A DNA stretch of 64,000 bases from CAVTWS01 sp963738445 (GCA_963738445.1 CAVTWS010000015.1:641830-705829), one strand, 5' to 3'. Shown: positions 50,214 through 58,740, counted from the first letter of the stretch. Notes: generated by a model not told the origin, from the letters alone. Numbers and translations: made by a program.

Positions 50214-50782
50214 CCTCCGTCCGACCCGCCGGGTTGTTGCTCACCCACGGGGCCGGGAGCGACCGGATGCACCACACGTTGGTGGCGTTGGAGGAAGGCC
50301 TCGAGCTGCCGGTGCGCCGGGTCAACTTTCCGTATCGGCAACGGGAGGGTCGCCGGGCACCGGATCGGTCCCCCGTCCTTATCCAGGCCGTCCGCGATGC
50401 CGCCCGGGAGCTCGCCACCGAGCTCGGGGTCGAGCCGGAGCAGCTCGCGCTCGGCGGACGCTCGATGGGCGGCCGGATGTGCACCATGGCCGTGGCCGAG
50501 GGGTGGCCGGCCGCCGGACTCGTGTTGCTGTCGTATCCGTTGCACCCGCCGGGCAAGCCCGATCGCCTCCGCACAGACCACTTCCCGGCCCTGAAGGCGC
50601 CGTGCCTGTTCCTGTCGGGCGATCGGGATCCGTTCGGGTCGCCCGACGAGCTGACCTCGGCGGTGACCGCGATCCAGGGTCCGGTGACGGTCCGTTGGCT
50701 CGAGGGAGGGCGGCACGACATGCCCAACCGAGATGGCGACATCGTCGCCGAGGTGGGTTCGTGGCTCGCCCATCCGGGCTGA
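50210..50782 (+). CDS. Small alpha/beta-hydrolase (Tex30/KANL3-like)
   Basis: 190 residues. LLLTHGAGSDRMH near the N-terminus, nucleophile elbow GGRSMGGRMCT (Ser about 85), acid in FLSGDRDPFGS and His in LEGGRHDMP. The short lid-less form is the dienelactone-hydrolase-like KANL3/Tex30 group. Substrate unknown. Translationally coupled to the zinc-ribbon gene. Confidence 0.85.
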   Translation: MTSVRPAGLLLTHGAGSDRMHHTLVALEEGLELPVRRVNFPYRQREGRRAPDRSPVLIQAVRDAARELATELGVEPEQLALGGRSMGGRMCTMAVAEGWPAAGLVLLSYPLHPPGKPDRLRTDHFPALKAPCLFLSGDRDPFGSPDELTSAVTAIQGPVTVRWLEGGRHDMPNRDGDIVAEVGSWLAHPG

Positions 50783-50796
50783 CCGTGTCGGATGGG

Positions 50797-51597
50797 CTAG
50801 GCGAAGATGGCGACGGGGGTGCCGAGGGGTAGGAGCGCGGCGAGCTGCTCGATGTCCTCGTTCCTCAGCCGCACGCAGCCCGAGCTGACCTGAGTGCCGA
50901 TGCTGGCGGGGTCGTCGGTGCCGTGGATGCCGAGCTGGCCCGGCCCCCCCGCGAAGGTCTCGAAGACGTCGCTGAAGCCGGAGAGTCCGTACGCGTACGA
51001 GCCGTAGGGCGAGTCCGCGCCTGGCGGCTCCAGCAACTCGGTGATGAAGTAGATGCCGCCCGGGGTCGGCGCGTTGTCCCGAGCTACGCCGACGGTGGCG
51101 GTGAGGACGACCTCGCCGGCCTCGAACACGTCCAGACGGAACTCCTGGAGGTGGACCTCGACCCGGAACTGGTGCTCGGCCAGCGACACGTTCTCGGCTC
51201 GGATCCAACCGGTCGTGCCGTTGGGTCGGATCGGCAGCAGGACGTGCAGCCACCCGTCCAGGTGCCGTTCGATGGCCAGGAACACCAGGGGGCCGCCGGA
51301 CTCGATCGGGTTCGCGAACTCCCAGGCCGGCGCCGCGGAGCCCTTCGTCTCGAACACCTCGATCTGAGGGGCGGTGGCCGTCGCGACCAGCGAGATGTCG
51401 ATGGTCGACCGGTCGGGCTCGGGCTCGGTGGTGGCGGTTGTGGTGGAGGTCGCCGCCGTGACCGGTGTGACCGCCTCCTTCGGGGATTCCTCCGCGGCCA
51501 GAGTCGGTCGTTCGCCCGTACAACCGGCCGCCAGGGCGAGGACGACCGTCAGGACCGGCCGGGCCGCCACCCGGTGCACACGCAGCCTCGACCACAC
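50797..51597 (-). CDS. L,D-transpeptidase (YkuD), predicted lipoprotein
   Basis: 266 residues from the GTG at 51597. Signal sequence ending VLALAAGCTG gives a lipobox-like Cys. After a Thr/Glu-rich linker and an SH3-like stretch, the YkuD domain carries IHGTDDPASIGTQVSSGCVRLRNEDI with the catalytic His and Cys. Crosslinks peptidoglycan 3-3 or anchors proteins, outside the membrane. TACGAT lies 6 bases before the start. Confidence 0.92.
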   Translation of the reverse strand: MWSRLRVHRVAARPVLTVVLALAAGCTGERPTLAAEESPKEAVTPVTAATSTTTATTEPEPDRSTIDISLVATATAPQIEVFETKGSAAPAWEFANPIESGGPLVFLAIERHLDGWLHVLLPIRPNGTTGWIRAENVSLAEHQFRVEVHLQEFRLDVFEAGEVVLTATVGVARDNAPTPGGIYFITELLEPPGADSPYGSYAYGLSGFSDVFETFAGGPGQLGIHGTDDPASIGTQVSSGCVRLRNEDIEQLAALLPLGTPVAIFA

Positions 51598-51603
51598 GTG
51601 ACG

Positions 51604-51609
51604 ATCGTA
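51604..51609 (-). promoter_or_regulatory. -10 element TACGAT, leaderless promoter of the L,D-transpeptidase
   Basis: TACGAT ends 6 bases before GTG 51597; it also settles the start, since a longer open frame to 51663 lacks this arrangement. Confidence 0.55.
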
Positions 51610-51659
51610 GTGGTGGGCGCTCCGACGCCAGTCGCGGCGGCCGGCGCGAGGCGTCGGTG

Positions 51660-53276
51660 TCACGACACCACTCCCGGCTCGGCGGTGAGCGGCCGGTCCT
51701 GGGGGTTGAGCTCCTCGAGCTCGAGGCGGGTCGTCTCGGGGAACTTGGTCAGCACGAGGAGCGAGACGGTGAGAGGCGCGACGGCGGCGAGCAGGAACGC
51801 CTCACCCAAGCTTCCGAAGGCGTTCGACAGAGCGCCGACGGCCAGCAGGCCGGACGCGCTGCCGGCCACCCCGAGCAGGGTGATCGTGCCGTTGGCGCGC
51901 GCCCGCGACCGGGTGCCGAAGAGCTCGGGCCCGTAGACGCCGAGCGCCGGAACGAGGAGCCCGCCGATGCACGAACGCAGCCCCGCGCTCACCCAGACCA
52001 TCCACCCGTGGGTGAGATACGACACCACGGTGAACACCGCGGCGCCGGCCATGCCGATCGCCGCGACGGGTCGGCGCCCTCGTCGGTCGGCGAGTCGGCC
52101 CCCGAAGAAGACGGCCAGGCTGGCGGGCGTCGTGGTGATGAGGGTGAACACGGTGATGTCGGCGCCGGAGAATCCCCGTTCGTCGCGGAGGAACTCGTTC
52201 TGGAACTGGCTGGCCGGGGCCAGGAAGAACAGCGCCAGGAGGTGGGCGCCGCCGAGCAGGGCCAACCGCCGGCGATCGATGCGGTCGCCGCTCCTGTCCT
52301 CGTGGTGGTGGTCGCTGTCGGCCCCGCTCGGCGGCCGTCCTTTCCGCCCCGACTGCTCGAATCGTCGGGTCTCCGGAAGTCGCCGCGCGGACCAGGCGGC
52401 GAGCGGAAGGCCCAGCATCGGCGCCACGTAGATGATCCGCCAGGTGGAGTCCCCCAGGTCGGCCAGCGGGAGCAACCACAGCACCATGCCCGATCCCAGG
52501 CCGGCGGCCATGGCGATCACGCTGGCCCCGTAGGCGCGACTCCCGGCCGGGAGCTCTTCGGCGGCGACCACGCCGAGGAGGACGGCCAACGCGGTCGTCA
52601 GACCCCGGGCGAACGTCTGGGTCACCCCGAGCCACACCAGTCCCGGGACGGTCGCGCCGACGATCGTCGCCGCGACCGCGCCGAGGAGGCAGACGAGGAT
52701 GATCGGCCGCCGGCCCCTCCGGTCGGCCAGGATGGTCGCAGCCAGGCTCGCGACCGTCCCGATGCGCACAGCCGCGAGCAGGATCCCCTGGTCGCCGTCG
52801 CTGCTCCCGAACTCGTCGGCCGCGAAGGTCAACGTCTGACCGATGACCGTCCCCATGTAGCCGGTGATGATGGCCAGCGTGCACAGCATCGAGAGGGTCC
52901 ACGTGGCGCGGCTGTCGAGTCGCTCGGGTGGAGCCCACCAGGGCTGCGAGGGGCGACCGCCGCGCGCCGGCGGCAGACCGGCGGGTCGGCTGAGCGCCCG
53001 CCGTATAGGCCAGCGGAAGATCAGGCTCCACCAGGGAGGCGTGGCCAGCTCGTAGGTGAAGGTCTCGGTCACCTCGCCACCGGCCGAGACGCCGACCACC
53101 CGTTCGTACGAGCGGAACGGGCCCGACTCGAGCACGAACCGCCGGGTCGTGTCGGCCTCACCGCTCACGGGCGGGTGGTCACCGTCGCGGCGCTCGGCGA
53201 GGATGTCGTCTCGCGGCGTGAGCAGTGCGTCGAGCCCTTCCGAGTCGACCACGTGTCGGAGAGTGAGGCGGGTCAC
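51660..53276 (-). CDS. Major facilitator superfamily transporter with an N-terminal soluble extension
   Basis: 538 residues from the GTG at 53276. Residues about 130-538 carry 12 helices with the MFS loop ADRRGRRPIILVCLLG and a second copy LADRRGRRPVAAIGM, plus PELFGTRSRARANG, similar to sugar/metabolite MFS members. The first ~125 residues (LTLRHVVDSEGLDALLTPRD, RRFVLESGPFRSYERVVGV, TETFTYELATPPWW) form a soluble domain reminiscent of a SRPBCC-type ligand fold. Substrate unknown. Confidence 0.85.
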   Translation of the reverse strand: MTRLTLRHVVDSEGLDALLTPRDDILAERRDGDHPPVSGEADTTRRFVLESGPFRSYERVVGVSAGGEVTETFTYELATPPWWSLIFRWPIRRALSRPAGLPPARGGRPSQPWWAPPERLDSRATWTLSMLCTLAIITGYMGTVIGQTLTFAADEFGSSDGDQGILLAAVRIGTVASLAATILADRRGRRPIILVCLLGAVAATIVGATVPGLVWLGVTQTFARGLTTALAVLLGVVAAEELPAGSRAYGASVIAMAAGLGSGMVLWLLPLADLGDSTWRIIYVAPMLGLPLAAWSARRLPETRRFEQSGRKGRPPSGADSDHHHEDRSGDRIDRRRLALLGGAHLLALFFLAPASQFQNEFLRDERGFSGADITVFTLITTTPASLAVFFGGRLADRRGRRPVAAIGMAGAAVFTVVSYLTHGWMVWVSAGLRSCIGGLLVPALGVYGPELFGTRSRARANGTITLLGVAGSASGLLAVGALSNAFGSLGEAFLLAAVAPLTVSLLVLTKFPETTRLELEELNPQDRPLTAEPGVVS

Positions 53277-53334
53277 GGCACTGGGAGCGATCGGCGGCGG
53301 GGTGACGTGCGTGTGCGCCCGGTCCCCGCGGGAG

Positions 53335-53340
53335 CATACT
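53335..53340 (+). promoter_or_regulatory. -10 element CATACT, leaderless promoter of murA
   Basis: CATACT ends 6 bases before the murA GTG at 53347, inside the 70-base divergent gap with the MFS gene. Confidence 0.45.
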
Positions 53341-53346
53341 GACCCC

Positions 53347-54616
53347 GTGGCCGTCAACCCCGCGCATCCCGCGTTCCGCATCCGTGAGTCCGGCCCCCTG
53401 AGCGGCGAGGTGCCGATCTCGGGCGCCAAGAATTCGGTGCTCGAAATTGATGGCGGCATCGTTGCTGGCGCCCGGGCGCACGATCCTGCACAACGTCCCC
53501 GACATCACCGACGTACACCTGATGGCCGAGCTCCTGACCTCGATGGGCGTCACGGTCTCGGGTCGGGGTACGCCGAGCCTCCTGCTCGACGTACCGGACG
53601 AGATCGATCCGGTGGCGCCGTACGAGCTCGTCGAGCAGATGAGGGCGTCGATCGTGGTGCTCGGGCCGCTGCTGGCCCGGTGCGGTGAGGCCCATGTCGC
53701 CCTTCCCGGAGGCGATGATTTCGGGCCCCGCCCCATCGACCTGCACGTGAAGGGACTGGAGGCGCTCGGCGCCCGCTTCAGCACCAGCCACGGGTTCATC
53801 GACGCCCACGCCGACTCGTTGGCCGGAACGACCGTCCTGCTCGAGTTCCCGAGCGTGGGCGCCACCGAGAACATCCTCATGGCCGCCGTACGGGCCAAGG
53901 GCACCACCGTCATCGACAACGCGGCCCGTGAGCCCGAGATGGTCGACCTGGCCACGTTCCTGAATTGCATGGGCGCCCGCGTGTTCGGCGCCGGGACCTC
54001 CACGATCATCATCGACGGCGTCGATGAGCTCTCATCGGTGGAGCACACCGTCGTTCCCGACCGCATCGAGGCCGCGACCTTCCTCGCCGCGGTCGGCGTG
54101 GCGGGCGGCGAGATCACGCTCGTCGGCGCCCGCCACGAGCACATGGACCTCCTGTGCCAGAAGCTCGGTGACATGGGGATGCGGATCTCGCCGGATCCGT
54201 CCGGGGTGTGGGCGATGTGCAACCGGCGTTTGAGCGCCGTCGATGTTGCGACCCTCCCGTATCCCGGCGTGGCCACCGACTACAAGCCGTTGCTGGTCGC
54301 CCTCCTGACCGTCGCCGACGGCGTGGGGATCGTGACGGAGAACCTGTTCTCGGGCCGGTTCCGTTATGTCGACGAACTCAGTCGCATGGGTGCCGACATC
54401 CGCACCGAGGGTCACCACGCCGTAGTGCGGGGCGTCGAACGACTCTCGGGGGCGCCGGTGCGGGCGCACGACATCCGGGCCGGTGCCGCCCTCGTGGTGG
54501 CGGCGCTCGGCGCCGACGGGGAGACGGTGGTGGCCGACGCGCATCACATCGACCGCGGGTACGAGCGGCTCGACGAGAAGCTACGGGCGATCGGCGTCGA
54601 CATCGAGCGGATCTGA
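53347..54616 (+). CDS. murA: UDP-N-acetylglucosamine enolpyruvyl transferase (one-base frameshift near 53442)
   Basis: First committed step of peptidoglycan synthesis. PLSGEVPISGAKNSVL near residue 18-33 is followed by an extra G (CTCGAAATTG); the next frame continues KLMAASLLAPGRTIL. Corrected length 422. The active-site loop reads ALPGGDDFGPRPIDLH: Asp (codon 53714-53716) replaces the Cys that fosfomycin alkylates in E. coli (Cys115), as in mycobacterial MurA. ATDYKPLLVALLT and the final GYERLDEKLRAIG are normal. Confidence 0.95.
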
Positions 54617-54808
54617 GATCGGCTCGACGTGAGCACCGAGCGGATCTGAGATCGGCGGGTCGTCGTGTTCGGCGCGGGACGCCATGGCGTTCGCGCGCCG
54701 GTTCGCCAGGGCCAACAGGGCGGCGATCACGATGAGCGGGGCGGCGACGAAGATCGCTTCGTCCCACCCGCCCTGATGGGCGATCATGGCGGCCGAAAAT
54801 CCGAGCAT
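54581..54808 (-). CDS. Small single-pass membrane protein, antisense overlap with the murA end
   Basis: 75 residues: MIAHQGGWDEAIF, a hydrophobic helix (VAAPLIVIAALLALANRR, about 20-37) and an acidic tail with a duplicated EPISDPL/PPISDPL unit. TATCGT lies 8 bases before the ATG. The last 36 bases overlap the 3' end of murA on the opposite strand. No family recognised. Confidence 0.55.
   Translation of the reverse strand: MLGFSAAMIAHQGGWDEAIFVAAPLIVIAALLALANRRANAMASRAEHDDPPISDPLGAHVEPISDPLDVDADRP
54604..54656. repeat. 20-bp direct repeat at the murA stop codon
   Basis: CGAGCGGATCTGAGATCGGC occurs at 54604-54623 and 54637-54656, a 33-base period. The first copy holds the murA stop; the second duplicates the codons for ERI-stop. 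Confidence 0.9.
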
Positions 54809-54816
54809 CGGGGCCC

Positions 54817-54822
54817 ACGATA
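54817..54822 (-). promoter_or_regulatory. -10 element TATCGT before the small membrane protein gene
   Basis: TATCGT ends 8 bases before the ATG at 54808, the main evidence that the short frame is expressed. Confidence 0.45.
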
Positions 54823-54876
54823 GGCGGATGGGTCCGGCCCCCGACAGGCAGTTGGTCGCGGCGCCGGCCGGTTCGC

Positions 54877-54882
54877 TACCTT
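54877..54882 (+). promoter_or_regulatory. -10-like TACCTT upstream of the enoyl-CoA hydratase gene
   Basis: TACCTT with a predicted leader of about 50 bases ending in a GGAGG ribosome site. Spacing to the start rules out a leaderless transcript. Confidence 0.35.
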
Positions 54883-54938
54883 GCCGGGAGCACCCGTCGC
54901 CATCGCCGGCGCATCAGGGTCCGTGGAGGCCGCTTCCG

Positions 54939-55724
54939 ATGTCCGATGATCTCGACCAGGTGCTGCTCGAGCGCCGTGCCGACGGTGTCGCCGTCGTGAC
55001 GCTGAACCGTCCGAAGGTCAACGCCCTCTCGAGCAGCCTGATCGCGGCGCTCGGCCGGGTCCTCGACGACCTCGAGGCCGACCTTCCGGGAGCGGTCGTC
55101 CTGACCGGCGGCCCGTCGATCTTCGCCGCCGGGGCGGACATCACCGAGTTCACGGGCGGACCCGCAGCGGCGCGGGCGATGGTCGCCGCGTTCCATCCCG
55201 AGTTCGATCGGCTCGCCGCGCTGCCCCGCGTCGTCATCGCCGCCGTCGGGGGCTACGCCCTCGGCGGGGGTCTGGAGCTCGCCCTGGCGTGTGACCTGCG
55301 GGTGGCGTCGGAGCGGGCCCGGTTCGGGTTCCCGGAGGTGCTGCTCGGCCTGTTCCCGGGCGGTGGCGGCACGCAGCGGGCCCCGCGGCTCATCGGCCTG
55401 GCCCGGGCTCGGGAGATGATCCTGACCGGCCGCCAGGTCGATGCCGCCGAGGCGCTCTCGATGGGCCTGGTCGACGAGGTCGTCCCCCACGAGGAGCTGA
55501 CCGACCGGGCCCTGACGCGGGCGGCGGCGTTCGCGGCCGGGCCGCTCGTCGCCCATGGCGCCATCAAGGCCTGCCTGGCCGATGCCACCGAACTCCCGCT
55601 CGCCGAGGGGTTGGCCCGTGAGGTCGATCGTTTCGGCGACATCTTCCACACCGACGACGCCACGGTCGGGGTGGCGTCGTTCCTCGAGCACGGCCCGGGC
55701 AAGGCGACCTTCACCGGGCGCTGA
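54939..55724 (+). CDS. Enoyl-CoA hydratase/isomerase family protein
   Basis: 261 residues of the crotonase fold. VAVVTLNRPKVNALSSSL, the oxyanion-hole segment FAAGADITEFTGG, GGYALGGGLELALACDLRV and the Glu-containing PEVLLGLFPGGGGTQR (both catalytic-Glu regions appear present) favour hydratase activity in beta-oxidation. GGAGG upstream of ATG 54939. Its last 14 bases overlap the convergent hydrolase gene. Confidence 0.92.
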   Translation: MSDDLDQVLLERRADGVAVVTLNRPKVNALSSSLIAALGRVLDDLEADLPGAVVLTGGPSIFAAGADITEFTGGPAAARAMVAAFHPEFDRLAALPRVVIAAVGGYALGGGLELALACDLRVASERARFGFPEVLLGLFPGGGGTQRAPRLIGLARAREMILTGRQVDAAEALSMGLVDEVVPHEELTDRALTRAAAFAAGPLVAHGAIKACLADATELPLAEGLAREVDRFGDIFHTDDATVGVASFLEHGPGKATFTGR

Positions 55725-56508
55725 CGCTGCCTCCGAGAAACCCGATCATCGCGGGCCAGGCGGTCGGGTCCTCCATGAAGAACCCGTGGCCCCCTTCGAA
55801 CACCTGGAGGACGGCGCCGGGGATGCGGCCGGCGAGTGCCTCGGCGTTCTCCAGGGGCGCGATGCCGTCGTGCCGTCCGGCGGCCACCATGGTTGGGACC
55901 GAGAGGGAGGGCAGCCGATTCCACGTGTCGTGGAGGCGTCGGGCCTCGAGTTGCCGGGCCAGACCCTCGGGCGACGGCGGGTGGGCGGCGCCGCCCGACA
56001 TGAAGGCCCGTAGCGCGTCACGGACCTCGGGATCGGTGACGGCCCGCCGGTCGACGATCTCGGCCATGCGGGCGATCCGTTCGTCGTCGGGCATCTTCCA
56101 CACCTCGTGGAGGGGGTAGGAGGCGCCACCGGTCCCGCCGCTCGACGTGCAACCCATCACGAGCCGGCTGACGCGGGAGCCCGCCGTCAGGGCGATCTCC
56201 TGGGCCACCATCCCGCCGAAGGAGATCCCGACGACGCCGAAGCCGTCCCAGCCCAGGTGGTCGCACAACGCGATGGCGTCGGCTGCGAAATCGGCCATCG
56301 TCGGTTGCTGGTCAGGGTCGTCCGCAGGGGACTGCCCGAGACCACGATGGTCGTACCCCACCACCGAGAAGTGTGCGCTCACGGGCCAGTCGAGCGGTCC
56401 GGGTCGGTGACGGAGGTCGGTGCCGCTGCCGTTCACCAGGAGCACCGGTGGGCCTGATCCGGCCTCCTCGTAGTGGATCGTGGCACCGGGTACGGAGACA
56501 AACGGCAT
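55711..56508 (-). CDS. Alpha/beta-hydrolase
   Basis: 265 residues. IHYEEAGSGPPVLLVNGSG, oxyanion GYDHRGLGQSPAD, nucleophile elbow GVVGISFGGMVAQEIAL (Ser about 97), acid near GRHDGIAPL and His in FEGGHGFFMED. Similar to 3-oxoadipate enol-lactonase-type and haloperoxidase-type hydrolases; substrate unknown. Diverges from the rhomboid gene. Confidence 0.9.
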   Translation of the reverse strand: MPFVSVPGATIHYEEAGSGPPVLLVNGSGTDLRHRPGPLDWPVSAHFSVVGYDHRGLGQSPADDPDQQPTMADFAADAIALCDHLGWDGFGVVGISFGGMVAQEIALTAGSRVSRLVMGCTSSGGTGGASYPLHEVWKMPDDERIARMAEIVDRRAVTDPEVRDALRAFMSGGAAHPPSPEGLARQLEARRLHDTWNRLPSLSVPTMVAAGRHDGIAPLENAEALAGRIPGAVLQVFEGGHGFFMEDPTAWPAMIGFLGGSVSAR

Positions 56509-56546
56509 GGGTCGATCCTGACACACCGGTGAGGCACGCGTGCCGG

Positions 56547-56552
56547 TACCGT
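56547..56552 (+). promoter_or_regulatory. -10 element TACCGT, leaderless promoter of the rhomboid gene
   Basis: TACCGT ends 7 bases before the ATG at 56560. Confidence 0.55.
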
Positions 56553-56559
56553 TTCGGCC

Positions 56560-57453
56560 ATGGTCACCGAAACCCGGTCCTGTTACCGCCATCAGGACCG
56601 CCGCGCCGGCGTTCTGTGCCAGCGCTGCGATCGTCCGATCTGCTCAGAGTGCATGCATCAGGCGTCGGTCGGCTTCCACTGTCCCGAGTGCTTCAAGGGC
56701 GGTCGTCAGCAGGTGCGCACCATGCGCAACCTGAACGGCCCACCCCGGGTCACCACGGCCCTCATCGCCGTCAACGTCGCCGTGTACCTCTACGCCGCCA
56801 CCCGGGGGAGTTCCATCGGCCGCGCCGGAGGCACGTACATCTCCGATTGGGCCCTGTTCGGTCCGTTCGTCTCCTGGGACGCCGGTGGGCGGATCAGTGC
56901 CGGTCAGGGTGAGTGGTGGCGGATCGTCACCTCCGGGTTCTCTCACAGCGGTCTGATCCACCTCGGCTTCAACATGTTCGCCCTGTGGATGCTCGGGCAG
57001 GCGCTCGAGCGAGGACTCGGCGCGCAGCGTTTCATCGCCGCCTACCTGGCGTCGTTGATGGGGGGATCGATGCTGGCCCTGCTGGAGGCGCCCCTCGCGT
57101 TCACCGTGGGGGCGTCCGGTGCGGTGTACGGCCTGTTCGGCCTGGTGTTCATGGCCCAGCGCCGGGCCGGGATCGACCCCTGGCGCTCGGGCATCGGCGG
57201 CACGATCCTGCTCAACCTGCTCATCACGGTGACGGTGCCCAACATCGCGCTCGGCGGCCATGTCGGCGGGTTGCTGGCCGGTCTGGGCTGTGGCTGGATC
57301 TACTACGAAGGTGACCGCCACCTCCGCCACAAGCACGCTCCCGTCGTCGCCGTCGCCGGGTTGGCGGTGATCCTGTTCTTCGGGGCCTGGCTGGCCTCGA
57401 ACACGTGGGTCGACCCGTTGTTCGGCAACGGCTCCGGCCTCCTGGACCGCTGA
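56560..57453 (+). CDS. Rhomboid intramembrane serine protease with N-terminal zinc finger
   Basis: 297 residues. Residues 8-45 form a B-box-like zinc finger (CYRHQDRRAGVLCQRCDRPI, CSECMHQ, CPECFKGG). Then six to seven helices: the rhomboid signatures GEWWRIVTSGFSHSGLIHLGFN, the catalytic Ser in VGASGAVYGLFGLVF and the catalytic His in LGGHVGGLLAGLG. Cuts membrane proteins within the bilayer. Targets unknown. Confidence 0.95.
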   Translation: MVTETRSCYRHQDRRAGVLCQRCDRPICSECMHQASVGFHCPECFKGGRQQVRTMRNLNGPPRVTTALIAVNVAVYLYAATRGSSIGRAGGTYISDWALFGPFVSWDAGGRISAGQGEWWRIVTSGFSHSGLIHLGFNMFALWMLGQALERGLGAQRFIAAYLASLMGGSMLALLEAPLAFTVGASGAVYGLFGLVFMAQRRAGIDPWRSGIGGTILLNLLITVTVPNIALGGHVGGLLAGLGCGWIYYEGDRHLRHKHAPVVAVAGLAVILFFGAWLASNTWVDPLFGNGSGLLDR

Positions 57454-57486
57454 GCGCGGCCCGTCACGGCCGCGCTCGACGGCTGA

Positions 57487-57939
57487 TCAGCGGCTTGCCG
57501 CGGCTGCCGTCTCGATCCGCTCCTTGAGCCGGCGCAGGTTTCGCACCCAGATCCAGGTGAAGATCGGCCGGGCGGCGAGAGCGCCGATCGGCCCGCCGAG
57601 CCACCAGGGGAAGATCAAGGTCTCGGACCAGGTGAACCGGGTTCCGGCCGACGTGGACGTGAGGGAGAACCGTCCCTCGCCGACCACCGCCCCGACGTGG
57701 CGCACACCCATACCCCGGCCCGGTTCCCACGACGTCACCGTCATCTTGTCGGTGAGCCGCAGCGGTCCGATCCGGGTGTCGCAGTCGAAGGTGGTGCCGG
57801 TGCCACTGGTCGAAACGGAGGTGAAGCGGATCGCCTCGGCGTCGGCCATCCAGTCCACGTGGGACGCGATGTCGGCGACGTCGGCCCACACGACATCGGG
57901 AGGCGCAGCTATGTCGGTGTGAACGGTGATCGATGCCAC
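57487..57939 (-). CDS. SRPBCC family protein
   Basis: 150 residues of the START-like lipid/ligand-binding fold: ITVHTDIAAPPDVVWADVAD at the start, then WMADAEAIRFTS, and a long C-terminal helix (WIWVRNLRRLKERIETAA). GTG at 57939 with TAGGGT 8 bases upstream. Ligand unknown. Confidence 0.87.
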   Translation of the reverse strand: MASITVHTDIAAPPDVVWADVADIASHVDWMADAEAIRFTSVSTSGTGTTFDCDTRIGPLRLTDKMTVTSWEPGRGMGVRHVGAVVGEGRFSLTSTSAGTRFTWSETLIFPWWLGGPIGALAARPIFTWIWVRNLRRLKERIETAAAASR

Positions 57940-57947
57940 GGCTCGGG

Positions 57948-57953
57948 ACCCTA
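57948..57953 (-). promoter_or_regulatory. -10 element TAGGGT of the SRPBCC gene
   Basis: Lies 8 bases before GTG 57939 and only 8 bases from the divergent TACCGT at 57962, so the two start sites face away from a shared 35-base gap. Confidence 0.5.
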
Positions 57954-57961
57954 CCGGCCGT

Positions 57962-57967
57962 TACCGT
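57962..57967 (+). promoter_or_regulatory. -10 element TACCGT of the Rv2466c-like gene
   Basis: Ends 7 bases before GTG 57975; back-to-back with the SRPBCC promoter. Confidence 0.5.
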
Positions 57968-57974
57968 TGCGGAG

Positions 57975-58676
57975 GTGACAGACCAGCAGCCCGTCGTCCC
58001 GCACCACGTCGAGTTCTACCTCGACCCGATCTGCCCGTTCGCGTGGATCACCTCCCGATGGGTGGTCGAGGTCGCCCGCCAGCGACCGTTGCGGATCGAG
58101 TGGCGCTTCATCGCCCTACGCCTGCTCAACGACGGCCGCAACTACGAGACGGATTTCCCGGCCGGCTACACCGAGCTCCACACCAAGGGTCTGCGCATGC
58201 TCCGGGTATGCGCGGCGGCGAGGGAGCACGCCGGGAACGATGCCGTGGGGCAGCTCTACACCGCGCTCGGCGAGTCGATCTGGAACCGGTCGCGGGGCGA
58301 GCAGATCGCCGGCAATCCCCTGCCGGGGAGCATGGATCTGGTGGCGACGGACGACCATCTGCACGCGGCGCTGCGCTCCAGCGGGCTGCCCCGGGAGCTG
58401 GCCTCGGCCGCCGACCGTGAGGATCACGACGCCCTCCTGCTCGGCGAGACGGAACAGGCGCTCAGCCGGGCCGGGCGCGATGTCGGCACCCCGATCATCG
58501 CGGTCGATCCGCCGGACGGCCCGGCGTTCTTCGGGCCGGTGATCTCGCGCCTGCCGGGCGCCGATGAGGCGGTCGAGCTGTGGGACACGGTGATGAAGCT
58601 GGCGCGCTGGCCGGGGTTCGCGGAGCTCAAGCGCAGCCTGCGGGAGATGCCGGACCTGCCCCTCCTGCGAAGCTGA
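57975..58676 (+). CDS. DsbA-family protein of the Rv2466c (mycothiol-dependent reductase) group
   Basis: 233 residues. VEFYLDPICPFAWITSRWVV and VGTPIIAVDPPDGPAFFGPV, PGADEAVELWD match the Rv2466c family. Rv2466c has a CPWC active site; here the motif is CPFA, so the resolving Cys is Ala and only a monothiol mechanism is possible. GTG start at 57975. Presence of the family fits an actinobacterium that makes mycothiol. Confidence 0.85.
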   Translation: MTDQQPVVPHHVEFYLDPICPFAWITSRWVVEVARQRPLRIEWRFIALRLLNDGRNYETDFPAGYTELHTKGLRMLRVCAAAREHAGNDAVGQLYTALGESIWNRSRGEQIAGNPLPGSMDLVATDDHLHAALRSSGLPRELASAADREDHDALLLGETEQALSRAGRDVGTPIIAVDPPDGPAFFGPVISRLPGADEAVELWDTVMKLARWPGFAELKRSLREMPDLPLLRS

Positions 58677-58688
58677 TCGGGCCCCAGC

Positions 58689-58740
58689 GTCAGTCCCGTC
58701 GATAGACACGGACGGTCAGCACCGTCGATAGACACTGACG
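58689..58740. repeat. 26-bp tandem repeat (2 copies) at the methyltransferase stop codon
   Basis: Copies at 58689-58714 and 58715-58740 differ at three positions around CCGTCGATAGACAC. The block is also bounded by an inverted repeat CGTCAGT (58688-58694) / ACTGACG (58734-58740). Confidence 0.85.
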
